Part shown: in pieces, positions 17,197-24,972 of the stretch
Numbering within the stretch: the stretch's first letter is position 1
Layout of the letters: the number at the start of each line of letters is the position of its first letter
Program-made: the position numbers and the translations under genes
Assembly (NCBI GenBank): GCA_039030075.1
Contig: JBCCEW010000029.1
Span: 1 to 64,000, forward strand
Reading direction: 5' to 3'
Length of the DNA stretch: 64,000 nt
Source: Myxococcota bacterium
GTDB taxonomy: Bacteria > Myxococcota_A > UBA9160 > SMWR01
The notes under the pieces: model-generated
Database searches by the model: none
Told to the model about the DNA's origin: nothing
Seen by the model: the letters and a program-made list of their open reading frames with translations, nothing else

Positions 17197-18644
17197 CACG
17201 ACTTGCGCTCGCATTGTTGTGGCTCCTGGTGTCCGCGAACGCACAGGCGACGCGCACCGAGACGGCCGGCCCCGACGCACCGCGCTCTGCGCTGCAGCTC
17301 GAAGACGTGCTCGCCTCGGTCGACGCGCATTTCCCGCTCCTGGCGGCCGCCCGTCTGCAGCGAGACGTGGCCGCCGGATCCCTGCGCGAGGCAAGGGGCG
17401 GCTTCGACACGCGACTCATCGCCGAGGGCGAGCTCAATGAGGGCGGCTTCTACCAGAACCGCTCGGGCGACGCGCGCCTCGAACAGAACACCCGGCTCTG
17501 GGGCCTGCGCTTCTTCGGCGGCTACCGGGTCGGCCGCGGCGACTTCCCTTCCTATGACGGCGGGCGGCAGACGAACGAACGCGGTGAGATCCGGGGCGGC
17601 GTCGAGCTCCCACTGCTCCGCGGCGGCTGGATCGACCCGGAACGGGCGCGCCTGCGCACCGCCGAGATCGGTATGCGCCGCGTCACTCCGGAGATCGAGC
17701 TCGAGCGGATCGGTTTCCTGCGTCAGGCCGGCCTGGCCTACTGGGACTGGCTCGCCACTGCCCTCGAGGTCGGTGTCTCGCGGCAGCTCCTGTCGGAAGC
17801 GCAAGAGCGACAGCTACAGCTCAGCGGACGAGCTGCGCGCGGCGTCGTGCCCCGGATCGATCTGGTCGACAACGAACGCCTGATCCTGGACCGCGCGATG
17901 CGCCTACTCGGCGCCGAGCGCGATGCCGAGCAGGCCGCGATTGCCCTCTCGCTCTTCCTGCGGGATGGGAGCGGTGCGCCTTCCATTCCCGAACCCGAGC
18001 GACTCCCCACCGACTTCCCCGCAGAAGAGTCCCCCGACGCCCTCGACGTCGGCGGAGACCTCACGCGCGCCCTCGATCGTCACCCGTTGCTGCTCAGCCT
18101 CTCCTTCGAACGCGAGCGCCTCGACGTGGCGCTCTCGCTGGCCCGGAACGACCGGCTGCCCGGCGTCGACCTCGTGGTGGAGGGCTCGAACGACTCGGGC
18201 ACGGCGGCGCCGGGGATCTCGAGCGAGGGGACCCTGTCTCCCGATCCGCGCGGCGAGGCCGAGGTCAAAGCCAGGCTCCGCTTCACCTTCCCGGTGCAGC
18301 AGCGCGAGGCCCGGGGACGGATCGCGGTGGCGCGCGCCGAACTCTCGCGGCTCGAGCGACGCGAACGGTTCGCGCGCGAGCGGATCGAGGCGGAGATTCG
18401 GCGCACGATCGCCGCCGTCGAGGCCGCTTTCGCACAGACGGAGACCGCGCGGGAGAACCTCGTGCTCGCCGACCGACTGCGTCTCGCCGAGGAGCGGAAG
18501 CTATCCCTGGGCGCGAGCAACCTGATCGACGTGAACATCCGCGAAGTTCAGGCAGCGGACGCGGCCGTCGCGTTGATCCGCGCTCAGGCCGCCTACTTTC
18601 GCGCCCGCGTCGACTACCGGGCCGCCGTCGGCGTGGGTGTGTAG
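17193..18644 (+). CDS. TolC family outer membrane efflux protein
   Basis: A 483-residue protein with a short signal peptide (about residues 1-19) and two repeats of long amphipathic helices typical of TolC trimers; the GTG start sits in a GTGA overlap with the HlyD gene. It should form the outer-membrane channel of the exporter encoded upstream. The segment between the halves contains FDTRLIAEGELNEGG and beta-strand-like sequence. It could also serve the RND pumps at 24973-34671, which lack their own TolC gene. Confidence 0.9.
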   Translation: MTRLALALLWLLVSANAQATRTETAGPDAPRSALQLEDVLASVDAHFPLLAAARLQRDVAAGSLREARGGFDTRLIAEGELNEGGFYQNRSGDARLEQNTRLWGLRFFGGYRVGRGDFPSYDGGRQTNERGEIRGGVELPLLRGGWIDPERARLRTAEIGMRRVTPEIELERIGFLRQAGLAYWDWLATALEVGVSRQLLSEAQERQLQLSGRAARGVVPRIDLVDNERLILDRAMRLLGAERDAEQAAIALSLFLRDGSGAPSIPEPERLPTDFPAEESPDALDVGGDLTRALDRHPLLLSLSFERERLDVALSLARNDRLPGVDLVVEGSNDSGTAAPGISSEGTLSPDPRGEAEVKARLRFTFPVQQREARGRIAVARAELSRLERRERFARERIEAEIRRTIAAVEAAFAQTETARENLVLADRLRLAEERKLSLGASNLIDVNIREVQAADAAVALIRAQAAYFRARVDYRAAVGVGV

Positions 18645-18646
18645 CC

Positions 18647-18997
18647 GTGCAACTGCGCATCTTGTCTCAGGGCGTGGCCCTCGAAAGCGAAACGCGCCGC
18701 GCCGTCGAACGTCAGGTCCGGCTCGTCGTGGGTCGGTTCGCGGCGATCGTGGCGCGCGTACAGATCACGATGGGTCCCAGCCGCGACGATCCGGAACACG
18801 GCGCGCACCGCTGTCGGATCCGCGTCGATCTCGGACACGGGGAAATCCTGAGCTTCGTCGCAGACGATCCGGATCCGGTCGCTGCAGCCGCGGGCGCCGC
18901 CTGGCGCATCCAACGCCGCCTGCGCCAGCGCCCGGACCGCGCGCGACGCCAGCCGACGGACGCTCTGAACACGGAGGATCTGAAGGCGGACGGCTGA
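18647..18997 (+). CDS. HPF/RaiA-like ribosome-associated protein
   Basis: A 116-residue protein with the sigma-54 modulation/S30EA-type fold: an opening beta strand VQLRILSQGV, a helix containing ESETRRAVERQVRLVV, then ARVQITMGPS and HRCRIRVDLGHG strands, ending in a basic helix (AAWRIQRRLRQR). Family members bind the 30S decoding region during hibernation. It starts at GTG two bases after the tolC stop, so it is the fourth gene of the exporter operon. That link suggests a role in stress or a stationary-phase programme, but this is inference. Confidence 0.8.
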   Translation: MQLRILSQGVALESETRRAVERQVRLVVGRFAAIVARVQITMGPSRDDPEHGAHRCRIRVDLGHGEILSFVADDPDPVAAAAGAAWRIQRRLRQRPDRARRQPTDALNTEDLKADG

Positions 18998-19052
18998 ACT
19001 CGAGACCCCTCGCGCGGGGCGGCTTCAACGCCAGCGGGAGCCGGCGTTCGCG

Positions 19053-20243
19053 CTAGGACGCGGCGGTGGCGGAGGGCGCGTCGAAGCGCGTGCGGTCGGC
19101 CCTTGGCGGGTTCGCGGTCGACGGCTCCAGCGCGCTGAGTGCGCGACTCAGCTCCCGATCACCGATCGCACCCACCAGCGAACGCAGCCCTTCGTCCCGC
19201 GCCGCATCGTTCGTGCAGTTCAGGTTGATGTGGCCGAGCTTCCGGAGCGCGCGGGGGGATTTCTCGTAGTCGTAGAACCGCGCCCCCGTTACGGAGTGGA
19301 CCGCGGTCTCCGGGGCGAGGGCACCGATCAGGTTGACCATCGCGCTCGCGCCGCGAGAGGCGGTACTCCCGACAGGCTGTCCGAGCACGGCCCGCACGTG
19401 GTTCTCGAACTGACTGGTCTCCGCGCCGTCGAGAGTCCAATGGCCCGAGTTGTGGACGCGACACGCCATCTCGTTGACGAGCCAGCGCCCACCTACATCG
19501 AAGAGTTCGAGGGTGATCACCCCGCGGTAGTCGAGGGTGTCGCCGAGGCGCTCGAACCACGCGTCACCGGTGAGGAGTGGTTGCTCTGCCACGCCGCGCA
19601 GGGGGCTCCGCGACAGACGCAGGATGCCGCCGACGTGAACGTTCTCGGTGGGCGCCCAGGTCTGGATCGCGCCCGAGGCGTCGCGAACGGCGATCAGGGA
19701 GAGCTCGCGATCGAAGGGCACGAAGGCTTCGAGGATCGCCGGCGTCGTTCCGACCTCGCGAGCGGCTTGCTCTGCATCGGCCCGGTTCTGGATGCGCCAC
19801 TGACCCTTCCCGTCGTAGCCGTCCTGGCGGGTCTTCAAGATGGCCGGGAAGCCGAGCTCCACCAACGCGGCTTCGAGCTCGTCGGGTCCCGACACGGACC
19901 GGAACTCGGCGGTGGCGATTTCGAGATCGCGCAGGAAGCGCTTCTGGACCAGCCGATCCCGGACGACCTCGAGCGCCCGGGGATTCGGGAAGATCGGTAC
20001 GCGCGACTCGAGCTTTCGGCACACGTCGAGCGGCACGCCTTCGAACTCGTAGGTCACGGCGTCGCAGCCCGAGAGGGCGTCCTCGACGGCGGCCGAGTCG
20101 AACGACTCGCGGAGGACCGGCGCGACCGAAGCAGCAGAGCTTTCCTCGTTCGGGTCGATGACCAGGACTTCGACGCCCAGGTTCGAGGCGGCTTCTGCGA
20201 GCATCCGCCCGAGCTGTCCTCCTCCGAGGATCCCGAGCTTCAC
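19053..20243 (-). CDS. purK: 5-(carboxyamino)imidazole ribonucleotide synthase
   Basis: A 396-residue ATP-grasp enzyme that carboxylates AIR with bicarbonate and ATP to N5-CAIR in purine synthesis. The N-terminus [19 protein letters not shown] is diagnostic. The ATP-grasp core follows, with [18 protein letters not shown] and [10 protein letters not shown], then the family motif [14 protein letters not shown]. Its ATG overlaps the purE stop by four bases, and together the two convert AIR to CAIR. Length is normal for the family. Confidence 0.97.
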   Translation of the reverse strand: MKLGILGGGQLGRMLAEAASNLGVEVLVIDPNEESSAASVAPVLRESFDSAAVEDALSGCDAVTYEFEGVPLDVCRKLESRVPIFPNPRALEVVRDRLVQKRFLRDLEIATAEFRSVSGPDELEAALVELGFPAILKTRQDGYDGKGQWRIQNRADAEQAAREVGTTPAILEAFVPFDRELSLIAVRDASGAIQTWAPTENVHVGGILRLSRSPLRGVAEQPLLTGDAWFERLGDTLDYRGVITLELFDVGGRWLVNEMACRVHNSGHWTLDGAETSQFENHVRAVLGQPVGSTASRGASAMVNLIGALAPETAVHSVTGARFYDYEKSPRALRKLGHINLNCTNDAARDEGLRSLVGAIGDRELSRALSALEPSTANPPRADRTRFDAPSATAAS

Positions 20244-20788
20244 CGCGCGCCCTTCTCGTCTTCGGTCGTCGCCGCGAGGGGCGTACTCAGCACACGCTGG
20301 GTCTGGGCGTCCCGGCGACTGCGCAATCGTTCACGGAGCGCGGGGTTTCCGTGCGCCAGCATCTCCGCCGCCAGCAACCCGGCGTTGGCGGCTCCGGCCT
20401 CGCCGATCGCGAGCGTCCCGACGGCGACGCCGGCTGGCATCTGTGCGATCGAGAGCAGCGAATCGATGCCGCGAAGGGCGCGGCTCTGAACGGGCACCCC
20501 CAGGACGGGCAACACGGTCATCGACGAGAGCATGCCCGGGAGATGGGCCGCTCCCCCGGCCCCGGCGATCAAGACGGCCAGGCCCCGCTCTTCGGCGCGG
20601 CGTCCGTAGGCGTAGAGCAGGTCGGGAGTGCGGTGTGCCGAAACGATGCGGGCCTCGAAACCCACCTCGAGCTCGGTCAGCGTTTCCGCAGCGCGCTGCA
20701 TCGTGGGCCAGTCGGAAACCGACCCCATGACGATGCCCACCTCACCGGGCGCGGGCTCCTCGAGCCAGCCAACGCTTTCGTCTCCCAT
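20240..20788 (-). CDS. purE: N5-carboxyaminoimidazole ribonucleotide mutase
   Basis: A 182-residue class I PurE that moves the carboxylate of N5-CAIR to C4, giving CAIR. Diagnostic segments are [22 protein letters not shown] with the catalytic His, and [11 protein letters not shown]; the C-terminal helix is longer than in short PurE proteins. It is the first gene of the purE-purK pair and has a four-base overlap with purK. The upstream 239 bases (20789-21027) hold no gene I can recognise, only the probable purE promoter and the 3' side of the usp gene. Confidence 0.96.
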   Translation of the reverse strand: MGDESVGWLEEPAPGEVGIVMGSVSDWPTMQRAAETLTELEVGFEARIVSAHRTPDLLYAYGRRAEERGLAVLIAGAGGAAHLPGMLSSMTVLPVLGVPVQSRALRGIDSLLSIAQMPAGVAVGTLAIGEAGAANAGLLAAEMLAHGNPALRERLRSRRDAQTQRVLSTPLAATTEDEKGAR

Positions 20789-21027
20789 CCCGAGGCCCTC
20801 CCTGGAAAAGGTGCGAGCTCACGGCCCGCTCCGCGCTGCGCCCCATCTCTGCCGGGTCACACGAGTGCGACCCCTCGCATGTCGACCCCCGTGCGTGCAC
20901 AAGCGGAGGCGTCTCGTCCGGCTGTGCGCAACGGTAGCGAACTCGCTGTCGCGCCCGGAGCGAGTACGCCGCTCGATCGGAGCGGACCGTGGTGGGTTGT
21001 GGCGCTTCGCTTGCGCCCGAGACGTCC

Positions 21028-21924
21028 CTACTCGGTGTCGGGCGGGATCGTCAGGATCGAAGAGCGCACCTGCCGGATGATGGTCTCGGCCGTCTCGCCC
21101 AGCAGATCGCCGACGCGATCCTGGCGCCCTCGGGTTCCCATCACGATCAGGTCGACGTCTCGATCGTTGGCGACCCTCGGCAGCACCTCTTCCGCCGGCC
21201 CCTCGACCAGCTGGCCCGCGATCCCGCGGTGCGCATCCTGGGCGAGCAAGTCATCGAGGTCCGCCTGGACCCGGCCGCGGGTCGTCTCGACGTAGTCCTT
21301 GAGCTCGGCTTCGTCGAGGCTCTCCTGCAAGAGCTCGCCGCCGGCCGCGTGCCACGCCGAGACCACTTCGAGGTTCGCATCGGCCCAGTCGCGAACCCGC
21401 TCCGCCCAGCCGAGGATGCGGTCCGCGGAAGCGCGCGGACGCGGCGTACGCGTGGGATCCACCGCGGCCATGATGCTTGCGGGCAATCGTCCGTCGTCGC
21501 CGACGATCCAGACAGGACAGGGACAGCGGCGAAAGAGGTGAAGCGCCGTGGAGCCGAAGAAGACGGCGCCTTCGTGGCTCCAGCCGCTCGCGGGCTTGAT
21601 CACCAGGTCGAAGCCATCCCGCTCGACCAGGTCCAGGACGAGCTCCCAGGCGACCCCCCAACGCACTTCGACGGCCACCTCGAGCTGGGAGGCGCGCATG
21701 CGCTCGGCGACCTCTTCCATCCGGCTCGTCTCCGTCGCGAGGAGCAGCTCCCGGACCGTGCAACCCTTCACCTGCGTGTCGAGCGAAGCGTCTCCGCCCA
21801 CGCTCTCCTCGAGGACGCGGAGCAGGGTCAGGCTCGCGCCCGTGCGCTGAGCGAGTTGACCGGCCAGGGTCAGCGAACGTTCCGCGCGATCTTCGTGCGG
21901 GGCCAGCACCAGGATTCGTCTCAC
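21028..21924 (-). CDS. tandem universal stress protein
   Basis: A 298-residue protein with two UspA domains. Domain 1 starts VRRILVLAPHEDRAERS and domain 2 ends with GTRGRQDRVGDLLGETAETI, the G-x2-G-x9-G-[ST]-like nucleotide-binding motif. Cys and His residues near CPCPVWIV in domain 1 may influence binding. The GTG at 21924 is chosen because GAGGAG lies seven bases upstream and there is no ATG nearby. It is divergent from the small exported proteins, across a 351-base intergenic region. Confidence 0.9.
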   Translation of the reverse strand: MRRILVLAPHEDRAERSLTLAGQLAQRTGASLTLLRVLEESVGGDASLDTQVKGCTVRELLLATETSRMEEVAERMRASQLEVAVEVRWGVAWELVLDLVERDGFDLVIKPASGWSHEGAVFFGSTALHLFRRCPCPVWIVGDDGRLPASIMAAVDPTRTPRPRASADRILGWAERVRDWADANLEVVSAWHAAGGELLQESLDEAELKDYVETTRGRVQADLDDLLAQDAHRGIAGQLVEGPAEEVLPRVANDRDVDLIVMGTRGRQDRVGDLLGETAETIIRQVRSSILTIPPDTE

Positions 21925-22139
21925 GGCGGTTCTCCTCGAGGGAGGAATCGGCGTGCGAGGGACGAGCCTTGAGGGAGGTGTGTCGGTGCGTCGACTCCGG
22001 CGCACCGATCTGCCCTGTTGCCGATTCGCGCCCGCGGGGTCGCGGGACGCGGGGGCAGTTTGCCTCGACCGCGACGCGGGCCCCGCTCGGACGCGCGGTT
22101 GGCTCGCAGCTGCCGTTCTCCTGCCGGTCGGCGGTTCTC

Positions 22140-22196
22140 GATATATCGGTTTTGCCGATCATTTCTCACAACATTTTCTATTTTTCGAATCGAGAA
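22140..22196 (+). promoter_or_regulatory. shared promoter element, copy B
   Basis: Matches copy A at 13628: gatatatcgg at 22140-22149 and attttctatttttcgaatc at 22173-22191, with the same spacing. It is the only strongly AT-rich stretch in the 351-base region between the usp gene and the exported-protein gene at 22276; the rest of that region is GC-rich and shows no gene. It probably drives the plus-strand genes at 22276 and 22586 under the same regulator as the exporter operon. Confidence 0.6.
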
Positions 22197-22275
22197 TCGA
22201 GCCCTAGTTTCGAAGTGCGCCCGCAGGTTCGCCTGCCCCAGCCACGCAGCACGGCAGGCGGCGAAAGGCGAGATC

Positions 22276-22560
22276 ATGCGACTTCGAATCCTCATCGCCC
22301 TCTTCTCGATCCTGACTCCAGCGGTGGGTCACGCGAATGCGAGCATCCAGGAACCGCAGATCGGGAAGGACCCGCTCGTCCTCCGCGCGATCGAGTCGGA
22401 CGCGACACCGGCCCCCGCGCGCCAGACACGCAGCTACTCGATTCCGTTCCTCACGGACCAGCTCGGCATCGAATGGAAGCCGGTGCGCGACCTCGATGAG
22501 CGCGAGCTCCTGGCCGAGTGCCGGCACGCCCCGGTCACCCACGGGCTGGCGTGCCAATGA
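22276..22560 (+). CDS. small exported protein of unknown function
   Basis: A 94-residue protein with a signal peptide (MRLRILIALFSILTPAVGHA) followed by a short polar region with a Trp-containing segment (QLGIEWKPVRDLDEREL). No domain is recognised. The ATG at 22276 lies downstream of the shared promoter element B, which makes it a likely member of the same regulon as the ABC exporter operon. It could be an exported effector or envelope-stress protein; nothing stronger can be said. Confidence 0.65.
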   Translation: MRLRILIALFSILTPAVGHANASIQEPQIGKDPLVLRAIESDATPAPARQTRSYSIPFLTDQLGIEWKPVRDLDERELLAECRHAPVTHGLACQ

Positions 22561-22585
22561 CACACATCCCGCCACAGGAGAGCCC

Positions 22586-22948
22586 ATGCGATCCACTCTC
22601 GTGAACCGACTCGTCCCGGCCGCGCTCTGCGCAGTCGTGCTGGCCCTGCCGACCGCGGGGCTCGGGGTCGACTACCTGCCCGAGCCGGAGCAGGCCGCGT
22701 GGGCCGAGCGACTCGCCGAGGCCCACGAGGCGATCGACGAGGCGAATCGGCGCGTGGAGAAGGCGCGCGCTGCGTACACGGAAGCGCGCCACGAGCGCCA
22801 TCCGCGGGGAGCGGCCCTGAAGGAAATCGAGACCGAGTTCCGGGACGCGCAGCGCGACGCAGCGGAAGCCCAGCGCGAATTCGACGCGCTGCTCGAACGG
22901 GCGCGCCCGGCGGGCGTGTTGCCCGAGGTTCTGAGGCCCTACCTCTGA
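22586..22948 (+). CDS. small exported coiled-coil protein
   Basis: A 120-residue protein with a signal peptide (about residues 1-27) and a long charged helix rich in Ala, Glu and Arg (about residues 35-105), predicted to be a coiled coil. The ATG has CAGGAG six bases upstream and the gene follows the previous one by 25 bases, probably in the same transcript. No family is recognised. A hairpin beyond its stop probably terminates it. Confidence 0.7.
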   Translation: MRSTLVNRLVPAALCAVVLALPTAGLGVDYLPEPEQAAWAERLAEAHEAIDEANRRVEKARAAYTEARHERHPRGAALKEIETEFRDAQRDAAEAQREFDALLERARPAGVLPEVLRPYL

Positions 22949-23002
22949 GGGTTCGGGGCGGTCAGGGACGGCGCGCCCCGGCTCAGGCGTGTGGCCTGTC
23001 GC

Positions 23003-23028
23003 GGCCCGCCCGCCGAGGTGGGCGGGCC
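23003..23028. terminator. hairpin between convergent genes
   Basis: GGCCCGCCC and GGGCGGGCC form a perfect nine-base stem around an eight-base loop. It lies between the stop of the coiled-coil protein (22948, plus) and the stop of the MerP-like gene (23049, minus), as expected for a bidirectional terminator, although no T-run follows on either side. Confidence 0.55.
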
Positions 23029-23048
23029 ACGACGAAGACCGGCGATCG

Positions 23049-23336
23049 CTAGAGCTTCTCGTGTTCGGGGACCGTGTACCCCGCCTTGCCGAGCGCCCCG
23101 ATGATCGCGTCGAGGTTGGTCACCTCGTCATCGAAGGTGACAGTGAGCGTGTGTGCACTCATGTCGGTGCTCGCCGACTGCACTCCATCGACACCCTGTA
23201 CGGCCTCACGGGCCGCAGCAGAAGTGCTCCCTCACTTGACGCCAGGCGTCTCCAGTCGATACGACACGTCCCCGGCGAACGCCGGGCCTGCGAAGAGCAT
23301 CATCGCGAGGATGCTCATCGTGAATCGAGCCAGCAT
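23049..23336 (-). CDS. MerP-like heavy-metal protein, probable selenoprotein
   Basis: A 96-codon gene (95 residues if UGA is read as Sec). A signal peptide covers residues 1-21 and a heavy-metal-associated (HMA) domain follows. Codon 35 is UGA (23232-23234 on the plus strand). Against the MerP motif GMTCxxC the sequence reads G-V-K-U-G-S-T, so the UGA sits exactly at the first metal-binding Cys, and Thr38 replaces the second. The HMA sequence continues in frame to the end (AVQGVDGV, then HTLTVTFDDE and ALGKAGYTVP). A strong GAGGAGGG precedes the ATG. A hairpin 21 bases after the UGA resembles a bacterial SECIS. The gene lies 90 bases downstream of a hydrolase on the same strand. The alternative is a nonsense-mutated merP-like pseudogene, which the position and hairpin make less likely. 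Confidence 0.75.
23199..23217 (-). promoter_or_regulatory. bSECIS-like stem-loop in the MerP-like gene
   Basis: On the coding strand TGCGGCC-CGTGA-GGCCGTA folds into a seven-pair stem (one G-U pair) with a five-base loop. Beyond two mismatches, three further pairs extend it. The stem loop starts 21 bases after the UGA, and a G is the second loop base. Bacterial SECIS elements lie inside the gene directly after UGA, with a G at one of the first two loop positions. The geometry therefore fits Sec insertion by SelB. Confidence 0.65.
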
Positions 23337-23426
23337 GGTGACCCTCCTCGAGTGGATGTTGTCTCCAAGAGTATCGAACGCTGCAGCGATCGCCTTGAGA
23401 CCGCAGCCTGCGCTCGAACCGGCGCG

Positions 23427-24209
23427 CTAGTCGAAGCGCGCGCGCAGCCACGCCTCGACGGCCTCCGCTCCCGCGCGCCAGTCGGGGTCGAGCATCAGAT
23501 CGTGGGCTCCGGGCACGCAGAGCAGCGTCGCGTCGAGCCGTGCTCGGGGCTCCTCGTGGCTGCGTACCGGAATCGACACATCGTGCTCGGCGGCCACGAC
23601 CAGCGCTGGGCGCGCGTCCCCCTCCGCTCGCGCGATCGGCCCGCGTCGAAACAGCTCTCGGATCGCGACCGGCGACTCGAGGTCGAGGCGGGCGAGATGC
23701 GCTGCTCGCTCGCTCGCATCGAGGTCCGGTGACAGGAAGAACGGCGCCATCGCGCTGCGGAGCCGCCGCGGATCGCCTCTGAGCTGACCCCAGAGGAGCG
23801 AAAAAGGGGTGGCCAGCAGCATCTTCGCGACCACACCCAGGTCGGGACGAAGCGGCGAACCGGCAAGCAGCACGAGCCCGGCGATCTCCGGGTGAGCGGC
23901 CCAGCAGCGCTCGGCGATGGCGCCCCCCATCGAATGACCCAGCAATACGACGCGCTCGCCGAGTTCGCGACACGTCGCCATCACGTCCTGCGCGTAGTCC
24001 GCGAGCGACCAGCGACGAATCCGATCGTGGCCGTCGCTCTTACCGTGACCTCGCAGGCTCAGCGCGTGCGCGGCCCAGCCCCGCTCGGCGAAGAAGCCCA
24101 GGTAGTGCTCGTCCCAGCACCAGGCGCCGTGGAACCCCCCGTGCACGAAGAGCAGGGCCGGTCGGCCCGGCCGCGCGTCGCCCGCTCTCGTGAGTAGTTC
24201 GAGGTTCAC
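23427..24209 (-). CDS. alpha/beta hydrolase, lysophospholipase-like
   Basis: A 260-residue serine hydrolase. It has an oxyanion loop FVHGGFHGAWCWD near the N-terminus, a nucleophile elbow GHSMGG, a catalytic Asp in AAEHDVSIP and a His in PGAHDLML. The start is a GTG at 24209; the sequence upstream is not protein-like. The fold and the LSLRGHGKSDG loop are typical of monoacylglycerol lipase/lysophospholipase proteins. The MerP-like gene lies 90 bases downstream on the same strand. Substrate unknown. Confidence 0.88.
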   Translation of the reverse strand: MNLELLTRAGDARPGRPALLFVHGGFHGAWCWDEHYLGFFAERGWAAHALSLRGHGKSDGHDRIRRWSLADYAQDVMATCRELGERVVLLGHSMGGAIAERCWAAHPEIAGLVLLAGSPLRPDLGVVAKMLLATPFSLLWGQLRGDPRRLRSAMAPFFLSPDLDASERAAHLARLDLESPVAIRELFRRGPIARAEGDARPALVVAAEHDVSIPVRSHEEPRARLDATLLCVPGAHDLMLDPDWRAGAEAVEAWLRARFD

Positions 24210-24315
24210 GCCCGCGAATCCTACCCGACGGCGCCCACCGAGGGTTCCGGTCGCGCCGGGACGTGCAAGACTGTCGCCCCACCCCACCCATTCCGAGCCA
24301 GGAGGTCCCCCCGTC

Positions 24316-24930
24316 ATGAAGCTGCACGAAGCCGAGTCCCCGAATGCGCGCCGCGTCTGGATCTTCATGGCCGAGAAGGGGATCGACATCCCCCGCGTGA
24401 CGGTCGACATCCGCGGCGGCGAGAACCTGAAGCCCGACTACCTGAAGATGAACCCGATGGGTCGCGTCCCGGTTCTCGAGCTCGACGACGGCACCTGCAT
24501 TTCCGAGAGCGTCGCCATCTGTCGCTACCTCGAGGGCCAGCACCCCGACCCGTGCCTGTTCGGGGCACCGGGGGCCGAGGCCGCCCAGGTCGAAATGTGG
24601 AACCGCCGCGCCGAGCTCAACTTCGGACTGAACGCAGCCATGGCGTTCCGCAACATCACGGGCTTCTTCAAGGACCGGGAAGAGTGCATGCCCGAGTGGG
24701 GGAAGCTGTGCGCGGGCGAAGCGCGCAAGTTCCTCGGCGTCTTCGAGGAGCGCCTCGGCGAGAGCGAGTACGTCGTCGGCGACCAGTTCTCGATCGCCGA
24801 CATCTCGCTGGGCGTCTTCTACGGCTTCTCGTTCATGATCGAGCAGCTCGCGAAGATCGACCTCGAGCTGAAGCGTCCCAACCTCACGCGCTGGTACGGC
24901 ACGTTGAGCGAGCGCCCGAGCTTCGGGTAG
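24316..24930 (+). CDS. glutathione S-transferase family protein
   Basis: A 204-residue GST. The N-terminal thioredoxin-like domain ends with the glutathione-binding SESVAICRYLEG, and an all-helical domain follows with the N-capping VVGDQFSIADISLG. Because of the opening MKLHEAESPNARR, the catalytic residue is probably Ser or Asn near residues 8-10 rather than Tyr. AGGAGG precedes the ATG by ten bases. It converges with the RND gene, which begins the AT-richer block, with a 42-base gap. Confidence 0.9.
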   Translation: MKLHEAESPNARRVWIFMAEKGIDIPRVTVDIRGGENLKPDYLKMNPMGRVPVLELDDGTCISESVAICRYLEGQHPDPCLFGAPGAEAAQVEMWNRRAELNFGLNAAMAFRNITGFFKDREECMPEWGKLCAGEARKFLGVFEERLGESEYVVGDQFSIADISLGVFYGFSFMIEQLAKIDLELKRPNLTRWYGTLSERPSFG

Positions 24931-24972
24931 CCGGCCTCCTTCGAGGGCAATCTCGCGCCCAACCCGAAACGC

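Noticed and set aside
20789-21027. Possible RNA gene between purE and the usp gene
   Set aside because: No tRNA-like cloverleaf or conserved riboswitch pattern was recognised; GC-rich hairpins alone are not evidence here.
23049-23336. Reading the MerP-like gene as an ordinary pseudogene
   Set aside because: The UGA is at the functional Cys column, followed by a fitting hairpin and an otherwise intact frame with a strong RBS; decay would be expected to hit random positions. It remains the main alternative.
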